From positions 220,976-284,975 of the forward strand of contig NW_024068030.1 in NCBI RefSeq assembly GCF_009389715.1: 64,000 bases of DNA. The letters are read 5' to 3'. Origin of the DNA: Phoenix dactylifera. Its lineage: Eukaryota; Streptophyta; Magnoliopsida; Arecales; Arecaceae. The notes under the pieces were generated by a model, which did not search any database, had not been told where the DNA came from, and saw only the letters and a list, made by a program, of their open reading frames with translations. Below are positions 36,124-48,900 of the stretch, piece after piece. The translations under genes and the position numbers were made by a program. How positions within the stretch are numbered: the first letter of the stretch is position 1; each line of letters starts with the position of its first letter.

Positions 36124-38430
36124 TGTCACGCCCCGAGCCCGAGGCGCGGCAGACACCGCACGTCCACACGGCGGACCGCACAGGCGTGTAAGGCAGCAGA
36201 TCATATCAAAGCAATCACACATATTTAAAGATGACATAATTATTTAAGTTGGTCAAAAGCAGTCTTATAGAGTTCCAAAATAATATTTGGTAACATAATT
36301 CAAAATACTCCAAAGTGAAAATCAAATGTCCAAACTAATTCAAATAACATATGCCAACATAATTCAAATGTCCAAACTAATCTAACTGAAATGCCAATAA
36401 CTGAAAAATCATCGAAAAATCTAACAATCCCGTGCGATCAAGCTTCTGAATCTGAAAAATAGAGAAAATAAAATAATGAGCTACACTAGCCCAGTAAGCA
36501 ACAAAATACTCCAAAGTGGGGTCAGAGCATATCAGATCAAAACACAGGATAATGACTGGAATAAATCATAAATAACATCGTTTTACTATTTTCAAAACTT
36601 ATTATCATTTTTCCAAAAACTCAGATACCAGAATCTCAACATGATAGGCTACGGCCACGTAACCCAGTGGCATGGGTTGCACAGAGTGCCAGAAACCACT
36701 ATTGTTAGTCACCGGTGGAAACGGTGTCCAGAAACCACTATTCTAATCACCGGTGGCGTGGTGTCGAAACCGGTTCCTCACAGATTACAAGTCGATAGGT
36801 CCAACGTATAATCCCCATTGGCGGGGCCAGAACAGAACAGAACAGATCATAGCCATGCTGAGAATACATATATATAAAGACAGATTTCATAAATTTCCCA
36901 ATCATAGTTTACGGATTGCAGAGCATACAACATAATTTTCAAATAAAATTTAACATGCCTGACCCATTTTACAGAATACAAAACATTCATCAAAATTTAA
37001 TCTATTTATCAAATAATTTGAAAATTACACTTGAAGTATTAAGTTACTTACCTCTTCTCGCTTAATCCCTACTTTCAGATAGGCAGATCAGATTCACCTG
37101 TTTAAATTTAATTAATTTTTTGTTAATTTCAGAGCTAAGCAGAACTAAAAATAATAATACTATTGTACATGGCCCAACAGGGCCCAGAGTTGGCCCATAA
37201 TGGGCATGGCCCGATAGGGCCCATATCGGACACGGCCCAATGGGCCCGCATTAACTCGGCCCAATAGGGCCCCCAAGGTTGGCTTCTAATTGGTTCATTC
37301 ATTTTAGGAACCAATATTTAATTATATAGCACCATTCCGTAATAAAGCTTGAGTAAAGGGACTAAACAAATATAGTTGGGGACCATTATATAATAAATCT
37401 TTTCTACAGGGATCAAATACAAATTACAGAAGACTCTTTTATGAAATAATATACTGCGAAGGGCTTAACTGCAAAATTTCATTTATTGGCCAAATGGGTT
37501 CGGGTTTCGGGTTCGGGTTCCGGGCTCGGATCTGAACTGGGCCCAAGTTGGGCCCACAAGGGTACTGCCCAACTGGGCCCAACCGGACTGGGCCCAAGTT
37601 GGGCCTGCAGCGGACTGAGCCCAAGTTGGGCCTGCAGTGGACTGGGCCCAACGGCCCATCAAAGTGCTCACGGCCCACAATGGGCCTTCTTCCTTCCCGA
37701 TCTCCCCATGGACAGGGGAGATGGGAAAACGAGGGAGGAAGGAGAGCAGTAGGGTGGCTGGCCTAGGTGGCCGGACGGTGGCCCGGCCGACGGCTTGCGG
37801 GGGACGCGGCTGTCGGTAGGGCGGTCGTGGCCGGCGGCAGGGTGCTGCGGCGGCTCGGCCGTGAAGGGAGGGTCCAAGGATGACTTCGGTTTAGGGCCCA
37901 AACAGAAGAAAAATTATGAAATAAAGGGCCAAAAGAGGCTTACCGGCAGTGGCAGAGGTAGTGGGAGGAAGATCTCGGTCGCCGGTGCTTGATCCGGTGG
38001 TCAAGCGGCGGTGGCGGCGGTGCTTTCCGAAGAGGAAGGAGATCTCGAAACAGGGGATGGCCGTGAGGGAGATCCGGGCGGCGCTCGGTCGGGAAGGCAC
38101 ACCGGTCGGAGAGGAGGAGGAGGGAAGGAGGAAAGAGGAGGAGGAGAGGCTCGGGGTGGCCCTAGGGGAAGGAATAGATGGGGTTTTATCGCCCCATCGT
38201 AACGGTCCTCCGCCGCGAAAATCGCGGCGGTCGAGCGAGATCCACGGCCGTGAATCGGCCGCGGATGGACTGGAAGGGGTGCCGCGGGATTCCCGCGGCG
38301 CCCTTGCCCCGTTTGCACCCCCGGAGGAGCCAGAGAGGATCGCCATCGCGATCCTCTGTTCTGGCTCCTTCCCTAATTGAATCGGGGCTGAAGTCGGTGA
38401 GGGCTGCCGACTTCAGCCTCGTGTCTCACA
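36124..38430 (-). repeat. 5' LTR of the retrotransposon (2307 bp)
   Basis: Starts tgtcacgccccgagcccg and ends gcctcgtgtctcaca on the + strand. Relative to the left LTR it carries a ~39-bp tandem duplication near 36685-36750, a ~108-bp block near 36838-36945 and a 12-bp block near 37987-37998, and lacks about 9 bp near 36425. Substitutions are scattered, several at CpG. As the promoter-bearing LTR it would drive transcription leftward. No TATA box was placed. Confidence 0.95.
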
Positions 38431-38435
38431 GGTTT
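38431..38435. repeat. Right target-site duplication GGTTT
   Basis: Matches 29098-29102 exactly. The sequence after it continues the reading frame of the interrupted Mutator-like transposase. Confidence 0.93.
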
Positions 38436-39670
38436 TGATTTCAAATATATGAAGAATGAAAGTAGCAGAGTGATAGCAGTTTGTAAGGACTGTGGGTAGA
38501 TAATTCATGCTCTCCAATGTAAAGGGAGGATACAATTTAGATTAAAACCTTCCTTAAAACAAACAAGTGTGGAGGGCAATTCCATAACCATAATGTCACA
38601 TCTAAATATCTAGTTGAGAGATATATAGAGGACATTAGATCTAATAACAAATGGAGTTTAAAAGGTTCTAGGGGAAGGTCAAGAGGGTCAAAACAAAAGT
38701 ACTTTAAATGATATAAGGGAACTGATGCGGCACAAGATGTAGCCAACAGGTATTATGATTAATTGGGCCATACCAAGCATGAAAGGAGCCAGGTTGAATA
38801 CCCTACTAGGCTATTTGTATCAAATTTTAGTCATATTTTCATATTTATAATAGATATTTCTAGCATATTTTCTTATTATTGAGTATGATTCAGAATCAGG
38901 TTTAATGCCCGAATTAGGGTTAGGATATCATGTCCTATAAATATGTATGCAATACATTGTAAGAAACAATTTTTGAGATATTAGTAAATTTTTTTTAAGA
39001 GAATTTCTTTCACCAGGTGAAAAATTCTTCAATCTAGTTTTTCTATTTTTGTATTAATATTCAAAGTATAACCTCGCCAATCAAATCGCCACTTCGTTCT
39101 TTTTCTATTGTGTCAAGAACCATTAGGAGTAATATATCTATCTCTAGGAGTATTATGATATTATTAGGAGAAGAAACCCTAAAAGCACAACATTGATGGA
39201 TATAAGGAGCCCAGCTAAGAGTAGCCAACTTATTTTCACAAGACCCTATGCTTGTCTTAATGCCTGTAGATAGGATTTCCCATAATTATCCTGGATGGAT
39301 GCTATTTTAGAGGATCCTTTGGGGGTCAATTGTTAGCTACAATAGATGGGAATGATAACATGTACCCCATAGCTTGGTTAATAGTTGAGGCAAAGAACAA
39401 TGCTAATTGGGCCTATGAAGACCATGGATGGGCATTCATATCTGATAGGCAAAAAGTAAGCATTATTAGTTAAATTCTACTAGTTTTGATTCGACTCTAT
39501 ATGGTATATAACATTTTTATTGTAGTTATACCTTTTGCAATGTCTAGTGGTGATATTTTAATCCATCCTTCCAACTGCTGATCATAGATTTTGTGTAAGG
39601 CATATGCATGCAAATGTCAAGAGTACATAGTACAAGGAAAATATTTTGAGAGTGCGCCAGGGCACTCTTC
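38436..39670 (+). pseudogene. Remainder of the Mutator-like transposase, with stops and frameshifts
   Basis: The first block after the LTR (DFKYMKNESSRVIAVCKDCG, then IIHALQCKGRIQFRLK) is the MuDR DNA-binding-type domain, but TAG replaces the expected Trp after KDCG. The MULE catalytic core is recognisable at about 39291-39400: LDGCYFRGSFGGQLLATID, with the first catalytic Asp in LDG, then MYPIAWLIVEAKN. GWAFISDRQK (about 39430-39455) holds the second Asp, and DHRFCVRHMHANV (about 39580-39620) is the conserved His/Cys block. Between these there are several stops and possibly an intron (gtaagc at 39455). It is a dead gene. Confidence 0.85.
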
Positions 39671-39685
39671 TCATGACTTTGAAGC

Positions 39686-40818
39686 CTAAGAAAAAAGATT
39701 ATTAGTGATAAAAATTTTGATGAAAAAAATTGTCAGCAAAAGTATAATTTTGGTGGGGAAAATTAGCTTTCATCATGCAACTAATGTTAGTTTTTTTAGT
39801 GATGAAAATATTTTTTGTAGAAAAATTCATCACCAAAAATACAACACCAATTCCCACCATAGTTAAGCATTTTTTTCTAACGATCTTTAATATGTTGTGA
39901 CAAAAATTGTCATCACTAATAATTCATAAGTTTTGTGACAAAATATCTTACGTTACTAAATATTTATGTTTTGGATGATGTAAATTTCTTGTCACCTATT
40001 CTTGTTTCAATTCAAAAAATTAGATATCCTCTATAATTGGTGTTGGTGACAAAACCAATTGTGTTCCAAATGATTGCAATTTTATGAAGAGAACAAGGTT
40101 TCATCATCAAATTGTTGTTATGATTTTTTAACGATGAAAATTATTTTTGTACAAAAATTTAGCCACCAAAAATATGGTGGCAAATTTTGATGCCCTTTGA
40201 GGGGAAACTTTTTTGTGATGAAAATAAGGTTTTGTTACCAAATTATTGCTAGTAATTTTTTCAATGATGAAAATTTTAGTAAAAAAAAAAATCATCATCA
40301 AAAAATAGGTGCCAAATTTTTTGCTTCTACTATATTAAGGGGAATTTGTGATGATCATTACTATATTATAACAAAATTTTATCAACACTAACAATTTACA
40401 AAATCTGCTGGTGCTATCTATTGCATACTACATATATTTTGGTGGTCATAATTTCACCTCGCTTATTCCTATTTTATTTCAAAAAAAAAAACCTGCAAAT
40501 GTTGTTTACCAAAAATTGCATCACAGACTATTATAATTTTGGTGAAGAAAATAAGGTTTCATCTCTAAACTAATGTCTGCAAATTTTTAGTGATCAAAAT
40601 TATTTTGTCAAAATATTTTATCACCAAAAATATGGCACCAAATTTTGCTGCTCCAAATATTTTGGATTTTTTGTTATGAGTTCATATATGCCACCAAATA
40701 TTAATCTTTCGTGACAAAAGATGTTATAGTGTGATAAACTTTCCTATTTCTTGTAACAAAAAATATTGTCACCACATATTTCTTCTTTCATAACGAATAT
40801 ATTTTCGTTGTTGTAGGT
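39686..40818. mobile_element. CACTA-like non-autonomous element or remnant with palindromic subterminal modules
   Basis: At least four copies of a hairpin module appear near 39795, 40125, 40258 and 40585. In each, gtgatgaaaat...ttttgta is followed by an inverted aaaaatt..atcaccaaaaata and then ggcaccaaatttt. Each is preceded by a phrase like aaggtttcatcatcaaatt. The left edge cctaagaaaaaa and the right edge ttcgttgttgtagg (inverse cctacaacaacg) resemble degraded CACTA termini. No transposase is present. Assignment to CACTA is inference from the style of the subterminal repeats. Confidence 0.5.
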
Positions 40819-42332
40819 ACATATTTGATGACAAAGCGAAAGTTCTTGAAGGTCAAGACATTTAAACCTATATTACCATCACTATCTCCTTCTTTTATCT
40901 CCTTTCTAGCTATCCGATGCTAGTGGTATGCCTGTGCAATTACTAAACCTAACCACAAGCTTGTTGCCCACAAACAACAACTTAAATAGCCAGAACAAGA
41001 CTCTAAAATAGTGATTTCTTAGGTATCAAAATGGATAAATCGGTTTGATAATATACATCCATTGCTTTTGGACATTTGGAGGATCACCTCTTCCCTCACT
41101 AGATTAGTCTAAAATGATGCCTCTAAACTCATCGGCATTGCAAATCAAGCGGTACATGACTCTATAAGCTTCTAGCAATTGTAAAATCTTTGATAAGTAT
41201 GGCAACATACAAAAAATAAAATAGAAAAATTGATATAAAAAAATAAGCAATGGACTGACAAAATAATAAAATTGCAAGAAGAAATTGTATGTCCATCTAG
41301 AAATCATCTAATTAAATTGGATCTGGTCTAGCTGCAATAAAAGTAAATTTATAAAATATCATCAACATCATCAAATTTTATTCATATCAGAAAGAATTAC
41401 ATGACCTCTACATACAAAAATCCATATAAAAATGCCCATGATTGTAGGCCATTTTGAATTACCTCATACAAATTATAATAATAAGTGTGTGACATAGTTG
41501 GCCTTGAATTTGAACTTAAAAGAATTCAACAAAAAAGATTTTTGAAAAAAGACTCTACAATTAAAGCATTCAATGCCAATTCACATTAAAATAAACTAAA
41601 CAAGTTCTATTTAAGAACAATCAAGTGTTGAGAATGATCATATACACATTTAAAATCATTCACCTAAAGTGGATCCACGACAAGTTCTATTTAAAAATTG
41701 CTAAGAGTCATTTAAGTTTTGGTGGTTGTAAAAAAAGTAGAATAAATTACTCTATTAGAAAAATAATTATAAGCAAGCAAGATATTATCACATAGCACAT
41801 CAATGGATATAGAAAATTAGTTTTCTAGCACAAATACAAGTAGCGATAGCTTAACAAAGATTTGAGGGTTTGGCATGTCCCAATTTTGAGGATAGCAATT
41901 ATGCTTCTCAAACAATTCACATGCTAACTAAGAAGATAAATCTAATGGGGCATGAGAGTCTTGGGGGATCTTAAATCTATATTCATCATCTCTTCTTTTA
42001 TATATAAAAATATTAAAAGTTTATTTTCATCTTCTACCTATTTTATCATCTTGTGAAGCAAAATTTAGAGAGCATGACATTGGTAAATTTTCATCTACCT
42101 AATTTGAAACAAAATCCAAATATATGGTGACTTTTTTTTTGAATCATTTCATGTCCTATCTTGAACAAAAATATTCACATATAGTATGAACATGAAGAAA
42201 ACTATTCCATGGTTTTGGTAGAGAATGAAGAAAGGAAACAAACTAACCGAAGTTTGGATCTAAAGCAAATATAAGCTTAATCAACTTCATTGTTTCATGT
42301 CTCCTCTTTCTTAATGAGCATTCAAATGAAGT

Positions 42333-42410
<78 letters not shown>

Positions 42411-42989
42411 GGAAAAATTTTCTAAAACATCAAAATCACATGTGCTATCATGCATTAGTGCCATAGGTAAACAAAAAAAATTCTCATATTAACTAATATT
42501 TTACTAATAGGTGGCATGGACACTATTATCAAAACGTCATTACCTATTAAAATATCTAATGGACTAAATCTTGTTTGAGATGACCAGCCATGCTTATTAA
42601 AAAAAATTAATCAAGTATTACGAAAGATAATTGGTTGATTAATAAAATAAAAAATAATAACAACTATTTTGAATTAGTTTGGTAGTTGCGTGCGTGCTAA
42701 ATTTTATATATATAAAAAAGCAATAATTAGTGGATTTAAATTTAATTGTAGTTTTTTTAATTTAAATTAGTGATCTAATCAAGCATTATGTTAGATCGAT
42801 TTATCATTAAACAAAATGTAACACCATGCAAATTAGACGTACTAAGCCTCCAAATATATCGATTTATATGAAAAAAATAAGAACTTTTTTCTTTTTTAAA
42901 AAAATCATATCGGTTTGATGGGCTGTAGACCCGGCCAGGCTTGGAATGCTTCCCCCCACCAATTTTCTTTCGGTGCTCCGGTGAAAGCC
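40819..42989. other. Intergenic AT-rich region upstream of HINT; no gene seen
   Basis: No ORF here has a recognisable domain. The region holds a long AT microsatellite (42335-42407) and, at its right end, the HINT promoter. The last ~90 bp before the ATG are less AT-rich (tcggtttgatgggctgtaga and following). No certain TATA box was placed. Confidence 0.55.
42335..42407. repeat. (AT)n microsatellite, about 36 units
   Basis: Uninterrupted alternation of A and T over about 73 bp. Length is likely to vary between individuals and between assemblies. Confidence 0.95.
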
Positions 42990-45900
42990 ATGGCCGCGAC
43001 GCTAACGACTGCCTTCTCTCTCTTCCGGTACTCTTTCTCTCTCATCTCTCTCTCCCCCCGCCCCCTCTTCCCCACTTTTAAGTGGTTTCTTGCTCTATGA
43101 GACCAGGTTTTCTCGGGTTCTTCGAGCTTATGCGATTCCAAAACCCTTCTCCAAGCTCTCGATTGATGTTCTCCGAGCTCCCTCATATTCGTTGCGGCCG
43201 GAGAGGTTTGAATTACATTGATGCCCCAATTCTTTTTCCTCCATTTTGTGATTAAATTCTGTATTTGAGTCTGGACTTTGGTTGGAGATATCTTCGACCA
43301 AAATGAGCAAACCCTACATCTATGGGTCTATCTAAATTCCTTGTTGAGCAAACAGGGCTTGGATTAGGTTAATTGTTAAACTGATGGCTTGCTTGCTATG
43401 GTTGCAGTTTATTTAGGACCAGGAAAGTAAAGGGGACAGAGATGGGTCTAAATTTTGAGTAAAAATTGGATTTTTTTTCTTTGTGGAAAGGAAATTCCGT
43501 TCCCTCCTTGCTTTGCTCTTTGTTTCATAATAGAAATCAGTATCTAGGAGGCATTGCTTTTTAGGGAAGGGTGGTATCTATCCTCTTCGCCTCTGACAAA
43601 ATTGGAGCATGCGCCAGAACTTATTTCTTTTTGTTTGGAATCATGTTTGCATGTTAACAATTTTAAGTGAAACCTGACAAGTGCATGCATGTTATTACGA
43701 ATCTTCGTGACAAGGTTCATGATGTGCTCAAAAACTAGATTTAAGAAAGTGTTAGAAATGTGTCAAAATGAAAATTAATCTTGAGGTGCTTCATTCATTT
43801 TTGGAAGTTGCATTGCTTGCTCATTCATTAGATAGTTGGCCTTCATTTTCGAGGGCAGATGCTGTCTTTATTATATTTTTTGTTCTTCTAGGTTTGAGTC
43901 TTCTATGAAAGTACAATTGCTGAGGGAAGGATATCAAACCAAACTGATCTTGCATTCAAGTGATGTAAAAGATAAGAGGATCAAGCATAATAGGCCATTA
44001 TAGGGTATTATAATCAATGCCAGCACGGAAGAACAAAAGGTGCTCAGTGCAAGCATATGATGCTTGCATAATCTGTCATCCAATAACAACTCTGATCGAA
44101 CCCCAATAAGGATGTTGATAGCTGACACTTGTTTGGCATTCAGATGTGAAAAAGATGCTCAAACTATAAAACTAATCCTAGTTCAATTATGAACATGGCA
44201 TCATTCTCAAGTAAATGATTAAGGATGTTTGTTATTGGTTTCAAGAGATATGTTAGTCTCTTGTTATAAAATGTTATTAAGAGTGTTAGCTTGTTCAATT
44301 CTTTATGGTAGAGAGTCACCGTCAACTATAACTCTATAGGGATTAAATTGATACATTTGCCCTCCTATGTTTTGCTTTTCACTTGAAGTTGTTTTTCTCT
44401 ACATAATCTCCAGGTGATAAAAAGTAGTCTTAATGAATAATGTGGTCGACCTCTGTTTTCCTTTCTTGATTGAGTTTGTTTTGAAATTAACAATGAGGAT
44501 TGGTGGATAAGGAAATAAGAGGAGATACAAGTTTTAGCATCTGGTTTTCTTTTTAGCCAGAAAATTAGTAGTAAGTTTTGTTTAGGAGAAGGTGCAAAAC
44601 TTTTTGCTCCTCTCAAAGTCCAAGGTTTTCCTGAATGGAATTTTTTGGCTTAACTTTGCTCTTCGCATAATGATTTGTGCCATAGAAATGGGTGCAGTCT
44701 TTCATATTAAACCTTGCATTTCTTTTTTCCTTTTTTTTTGGCATGCAGGGGGGCTGTAGGATATTCTATCCTAATCTAGAAAATTCTTGCTACGTTGCTT
44801 CCTAGTTGAATGAACTTACCTCTCTGGCAGCTAATCTTGCAGGTCTCATGACTTGTTCCTCTCTCCAGTAGTTTCCAATGAGGAATATGGCATCATTCAT
44901 AGACCTAAGTGCAATACAGAACCTGTCACTGAAAGTCTCAAGTTTAATTTATAAATGGTTTATGTCAGGAACCTACAGAAACATTAGGGAATGTACATCA
45001 ATGTGGTTACCTTCTGCTCTTTTTATGTGCATGAGAATAAAATGCTTTATATTTTTTGAATAAGCTTTTTTTAGAGATTGTGGTTGAAACTACAAGCATG
45101 AGATTAGAATGGTTAAATATTTTAGAAGGCAAAACATAAGAATCTTCAAAGAATCTGAAAACATGGAAGGCTGAATTCAGAAACAGTTTTACATTTAGAC
45201 ATTCTTTCCTCCACGTGTTGGTATATGGTTGTTTATGGTGCTCATTAGGGATTCTCTTCCTGCTCCTCCCACCAGACCCCCCCGCCCCCCTCTTTTTCTC
45301 CCAGATATGCCTTGCATCAGTGATTGGTGATACAATTTATCATTTCGATCCAAGAATGGCAATAATGAAGTAGCATTACTGAATTGCTTCCCTCATAATT
45401 CTTGTTCCTAAATTGTCTGCATTGAGTTTATGTTCCTTATGTTGTTTGCTGCAATATTCCTTTGTACATTTGAATCATTTCGAAGTCCTGAAGTAGCAAA
45501 TTTCAATTGATTTGTGTTGTTTAATATTGCTGATAGATACTACTGTGATGCATTCTAGCCCGTTTTTATTAATTTTTTCCTTTAACTAGAGAATCGCTTC
45601 TATAAATATTTTTTAAATTGTGCTCTAGAATTTCATAAACATCTCAGTTACTATTGTTCTATAAGTCAGATGCGTATGCCATATTACTGCCTCAGTCAAT
45701 GAAGAAGCTTCTGCCAAAGCAGCTGCAGCCAGTGTAGATAACGGAGGTCCCACCATGTAAGGCTTTGACCTATGTACTTATTCGATTCTTCAATAAAAGT
45801 TTTTAATACGTTGCAGTTTGCACCATATGAGACCAGTCATGCATAATGTTACTTTTATGCTTCCTCCATTCATTTTCCTCTTCTTTTTCTTCCAGATTTG

Positions 45901-48900
45901 ACAAGATTATAGCAAGGGAAATTCCTTCGACTATCATCTATGAGGATGATAAAGTTTTGGCTTTTCGAGATATTAACCCACAAGCTCCTGTACATGTTTT
46001 ACTCATCCCAAAGTTTAGGGATGGGTTGACCCAGCTAGGGAAGGTATGTGAGGCAGTTCTCTTTGCTTTAATTTATACCCTTTATATGTTGATGTGCACA
46101 AGCTTATAAAGAAAATGAATTAATGATATTCATCGAAAAAGAAAAGAAAAGAAAACTTGAACTTGACCCTAGAGGATCTCTTTTCTTTGCATGTCTTGAT
46201 TAAATGGGAAACAAATATGACATCCCTTGCATCTCCAATTGTCAAACTTGAGAAAAATTTAACATGGGCATTCTTAGATAAATTAAATCCAATGTTCATA
46301 ATATGACTTGCTTCTAATAATGGTATCGAAAAAATCTTGCTTTCATTTTTTTTAACAAGAAAAAAGTTTGTACTCGAATCAACCTGTACAACCAGAAAAA
46401 TGTCAAGGCCTTCGTAGGAGGAAACTTCTATCTATGGTAATATACCCACTTCAGAATCCCTCTAGAAACTTGAATGTGCACCCACTTCCTAACTGCTTCC
46501 TTAATTCAAGTGTTTTTAAAATACCCACTACCCCATATACCCACACCTACACCTGCTCTTGTACCCACTCAATTAAGTCTTGTTATAGACTGCATTGTCT
46601 ATATTAACTCATGATAAATAGTTGAGATTTGGTTTGCCAATTTGGGTATTCCTTTATTCCCCCCAAATTGCTTATGAAAACTCCTAGTTCTTGGGTATGT
46701 TCATTGTCATAGCAGAGTGTGCCTACTGAGTTATTGCTTTCTTTGACTAGAAAATATGAAGGGTGGACCATATATTTGTTCATTGTTCTACAATTAGGAA
46801 ACATTTTTTGTTCAACATTTGGTGTTCAGTAGTTACTCCAATTGCTAGATAAAAAGGAGATATCACAAGGAGAAAGAGGAACTCTTTCTTATAAAGGTAA
46901 AAAAAAAATGAGAAATTTTCACTAACTAAAGAACTTCTCCCGTCTCCTGTAAGAAACCCTTATACATAGAAAGTTTTTCTTCATCTCTATTGGTGCACCT
47001 ATTTAACTAGACAATAAATGCACCTCATGTCTAAAAGGGATGAATGCACAAGAAGTAACATTAAAAGTACTAAAGACTACATGATACACTAAAAGATTTC
47101 AAAAGAAACAAAAAAGACTTAGTCAAATATATAGCTACCTGCATATAATGACCATCGGTATCTGTAAAATCTCTTGATAAATACAATTTCCAGCCTATAC
47201 TCTTTTGGGGAGGGGTCGGGCCTTGGTGAAATTTGGGCTTGGGTCAGTGTTGTTGGGTCTGGACCTCATTTTATATGGACAGTTTTGATGTCATTAATAA
47301 TATCATATTTCAGCAATCTTTTGACATTTTAGTTGGTAAGCATTTTCCTTATTGTAGGGAGTACTTGTACTCTTTGGCTACTCACCCTTCCAATCATTAT
47401 TCTAAACTATATGAGAAGATACAATTTTGAACTTGACTAACTATTATCACAACATATATTTGGTTCCATCACTAGATCAAATGCTCTTGTCAATGGGTCT
47501 AAAAGAATCTTTTTAGAATGATTTTTTATGATATTTTGATGTCGGAGGAATGTCGGAGGAACATGCACTGTGAGTGGTGAGGATGGGTTGTGTATCATGG
47601 GTACAACCATCACAGAGTTCATGAAACCTTATTTTTCTAGTTTTTTTGTTAGGGTTAGGGTGGTGGTTGATGTTGACCACTATATCTTCAATCTTTAGTA
47701 GAAATTAGTGAAAAATGCTTTGCTTATTGTTCACTAACAGGTAAGGGATCAGACTTTGAACTTTTTCTCTTTCTAGTTTCTTTTGGTATTATAGAAACAA
47801 TACAAGTTTAGTATTCTAGAGTATATACAACTAGTTGCGTCCGCATGTGCAATATCCAAAAGAGGTTGTGGCAACATTATATTCCCAAAAGTGATTGCCT
47901 TGGTGAGTGACTACGTAATTGGCCAACCAATCAACGGGTTCGTTGGCTTCCCTGTATATGTGGTGCACAGGAAAGTACTAAAGCTGAGAAAGAAAAGAAC
48001 AGACACCCTACATGCATGCATGAGCTAGGGGGAGAGAAAGGGAGTTTGGTCCCTGATGGACCCAGCGTACAACTATCATCAAATCACCTTCTGAGTAGAG
48101 TTTGGTTGGGTTAAAACTTTGAAGAACCATACGAAGAAACTCCCATGTCATGCGAAGTTCTACCAGTCCTTGTAGATTGAGGGACCTACAGAGAAGCAGC
48201 AGCCAAGACTCTGCCGCTACGATCACAGATAATGTTTTCTATGCAAAAAGGCATCAAAGTTCACTTTCAGCAAACGGATAAGAGAGGGCGGGCAGCCAGG
48301 TGAAATAGGGTCGAGGAAGGCCTGAAGGCTGGGCTATCCCACTACATCAAGTGCTACCTAGTGAATTGAGCACCATAGCTTGAATATATTGTAGTATGGC
48401 TTGCACTACTATGCATGCAAGGCATTAAGGTGGAGCAAGGTTGCTGTTCAAGAGTATATCATTCCGTGACCTCCAAAATGCCTTCACGTAAGCTATGACA
48501 GTAGCCTTCCATGATAGGGATCGTCAGCTTGAGCCTATAGTTATAAGCTGGATTAGTGTAACAATGGTCTCCCATTGAGTGATGCATCTTGTGATGAAGG
48601 CAAGGCTTCCCCCGCCATGCATGAATGAAAGTACTGCATACTCAACTGACTCTTCTAGGTAGTGGCACGATGGAGATGAAGCTGAGGCAACAGTTGTCTC
48701 TGATGGAGCATCTCTGCCGTCGGCAATCTCTCCTGAGCTGCCTTCCACCAAAAGAAAGCCACACGAGGTTGAAGCTTTAGCTTCCAAATTGCAACTAATG
48801 TTGCACAAAGGGTGTTCTGTAGGAGCAGTTGCATGCACAATATCAGCCAACAAGGAAGTCAGGCTACCAGTTGGTGCCCAACAAAGTATATCATTGGCAT

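Larger units (their letters stand above)
29103..38430 (-). mobile_element. Ty3/gypsy LTR retrotransposon (chromovirus type), 9.3 kb, defective
   Basis: A complete element with structure TG...CA, two LTRs (29103-31259 and 36124-38430), GGTTT target duplications on both sides, a primer-binding site for initiator tRNA-Met, a polypurine tract, and the order gag, protease, RT, RNase H, integrase, chromodomain-like tail on the - strand. Protein order and the C-terminal tail suggest a chromovirus (Tekay/Del-like). Coding capacity is lost: one frameshift between protease and RT (near 34360) and four in-frame stops at 34419-34421, 32041-32043, 31942-31944 and 31387-31389. Judged against family conservation, all four look like G-to-A or C-to-T changes of Trp or Gln codons, as expected from decay of methylated DNA. 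It sits inside a Mutator-like transposase. Confidence 0.96.
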
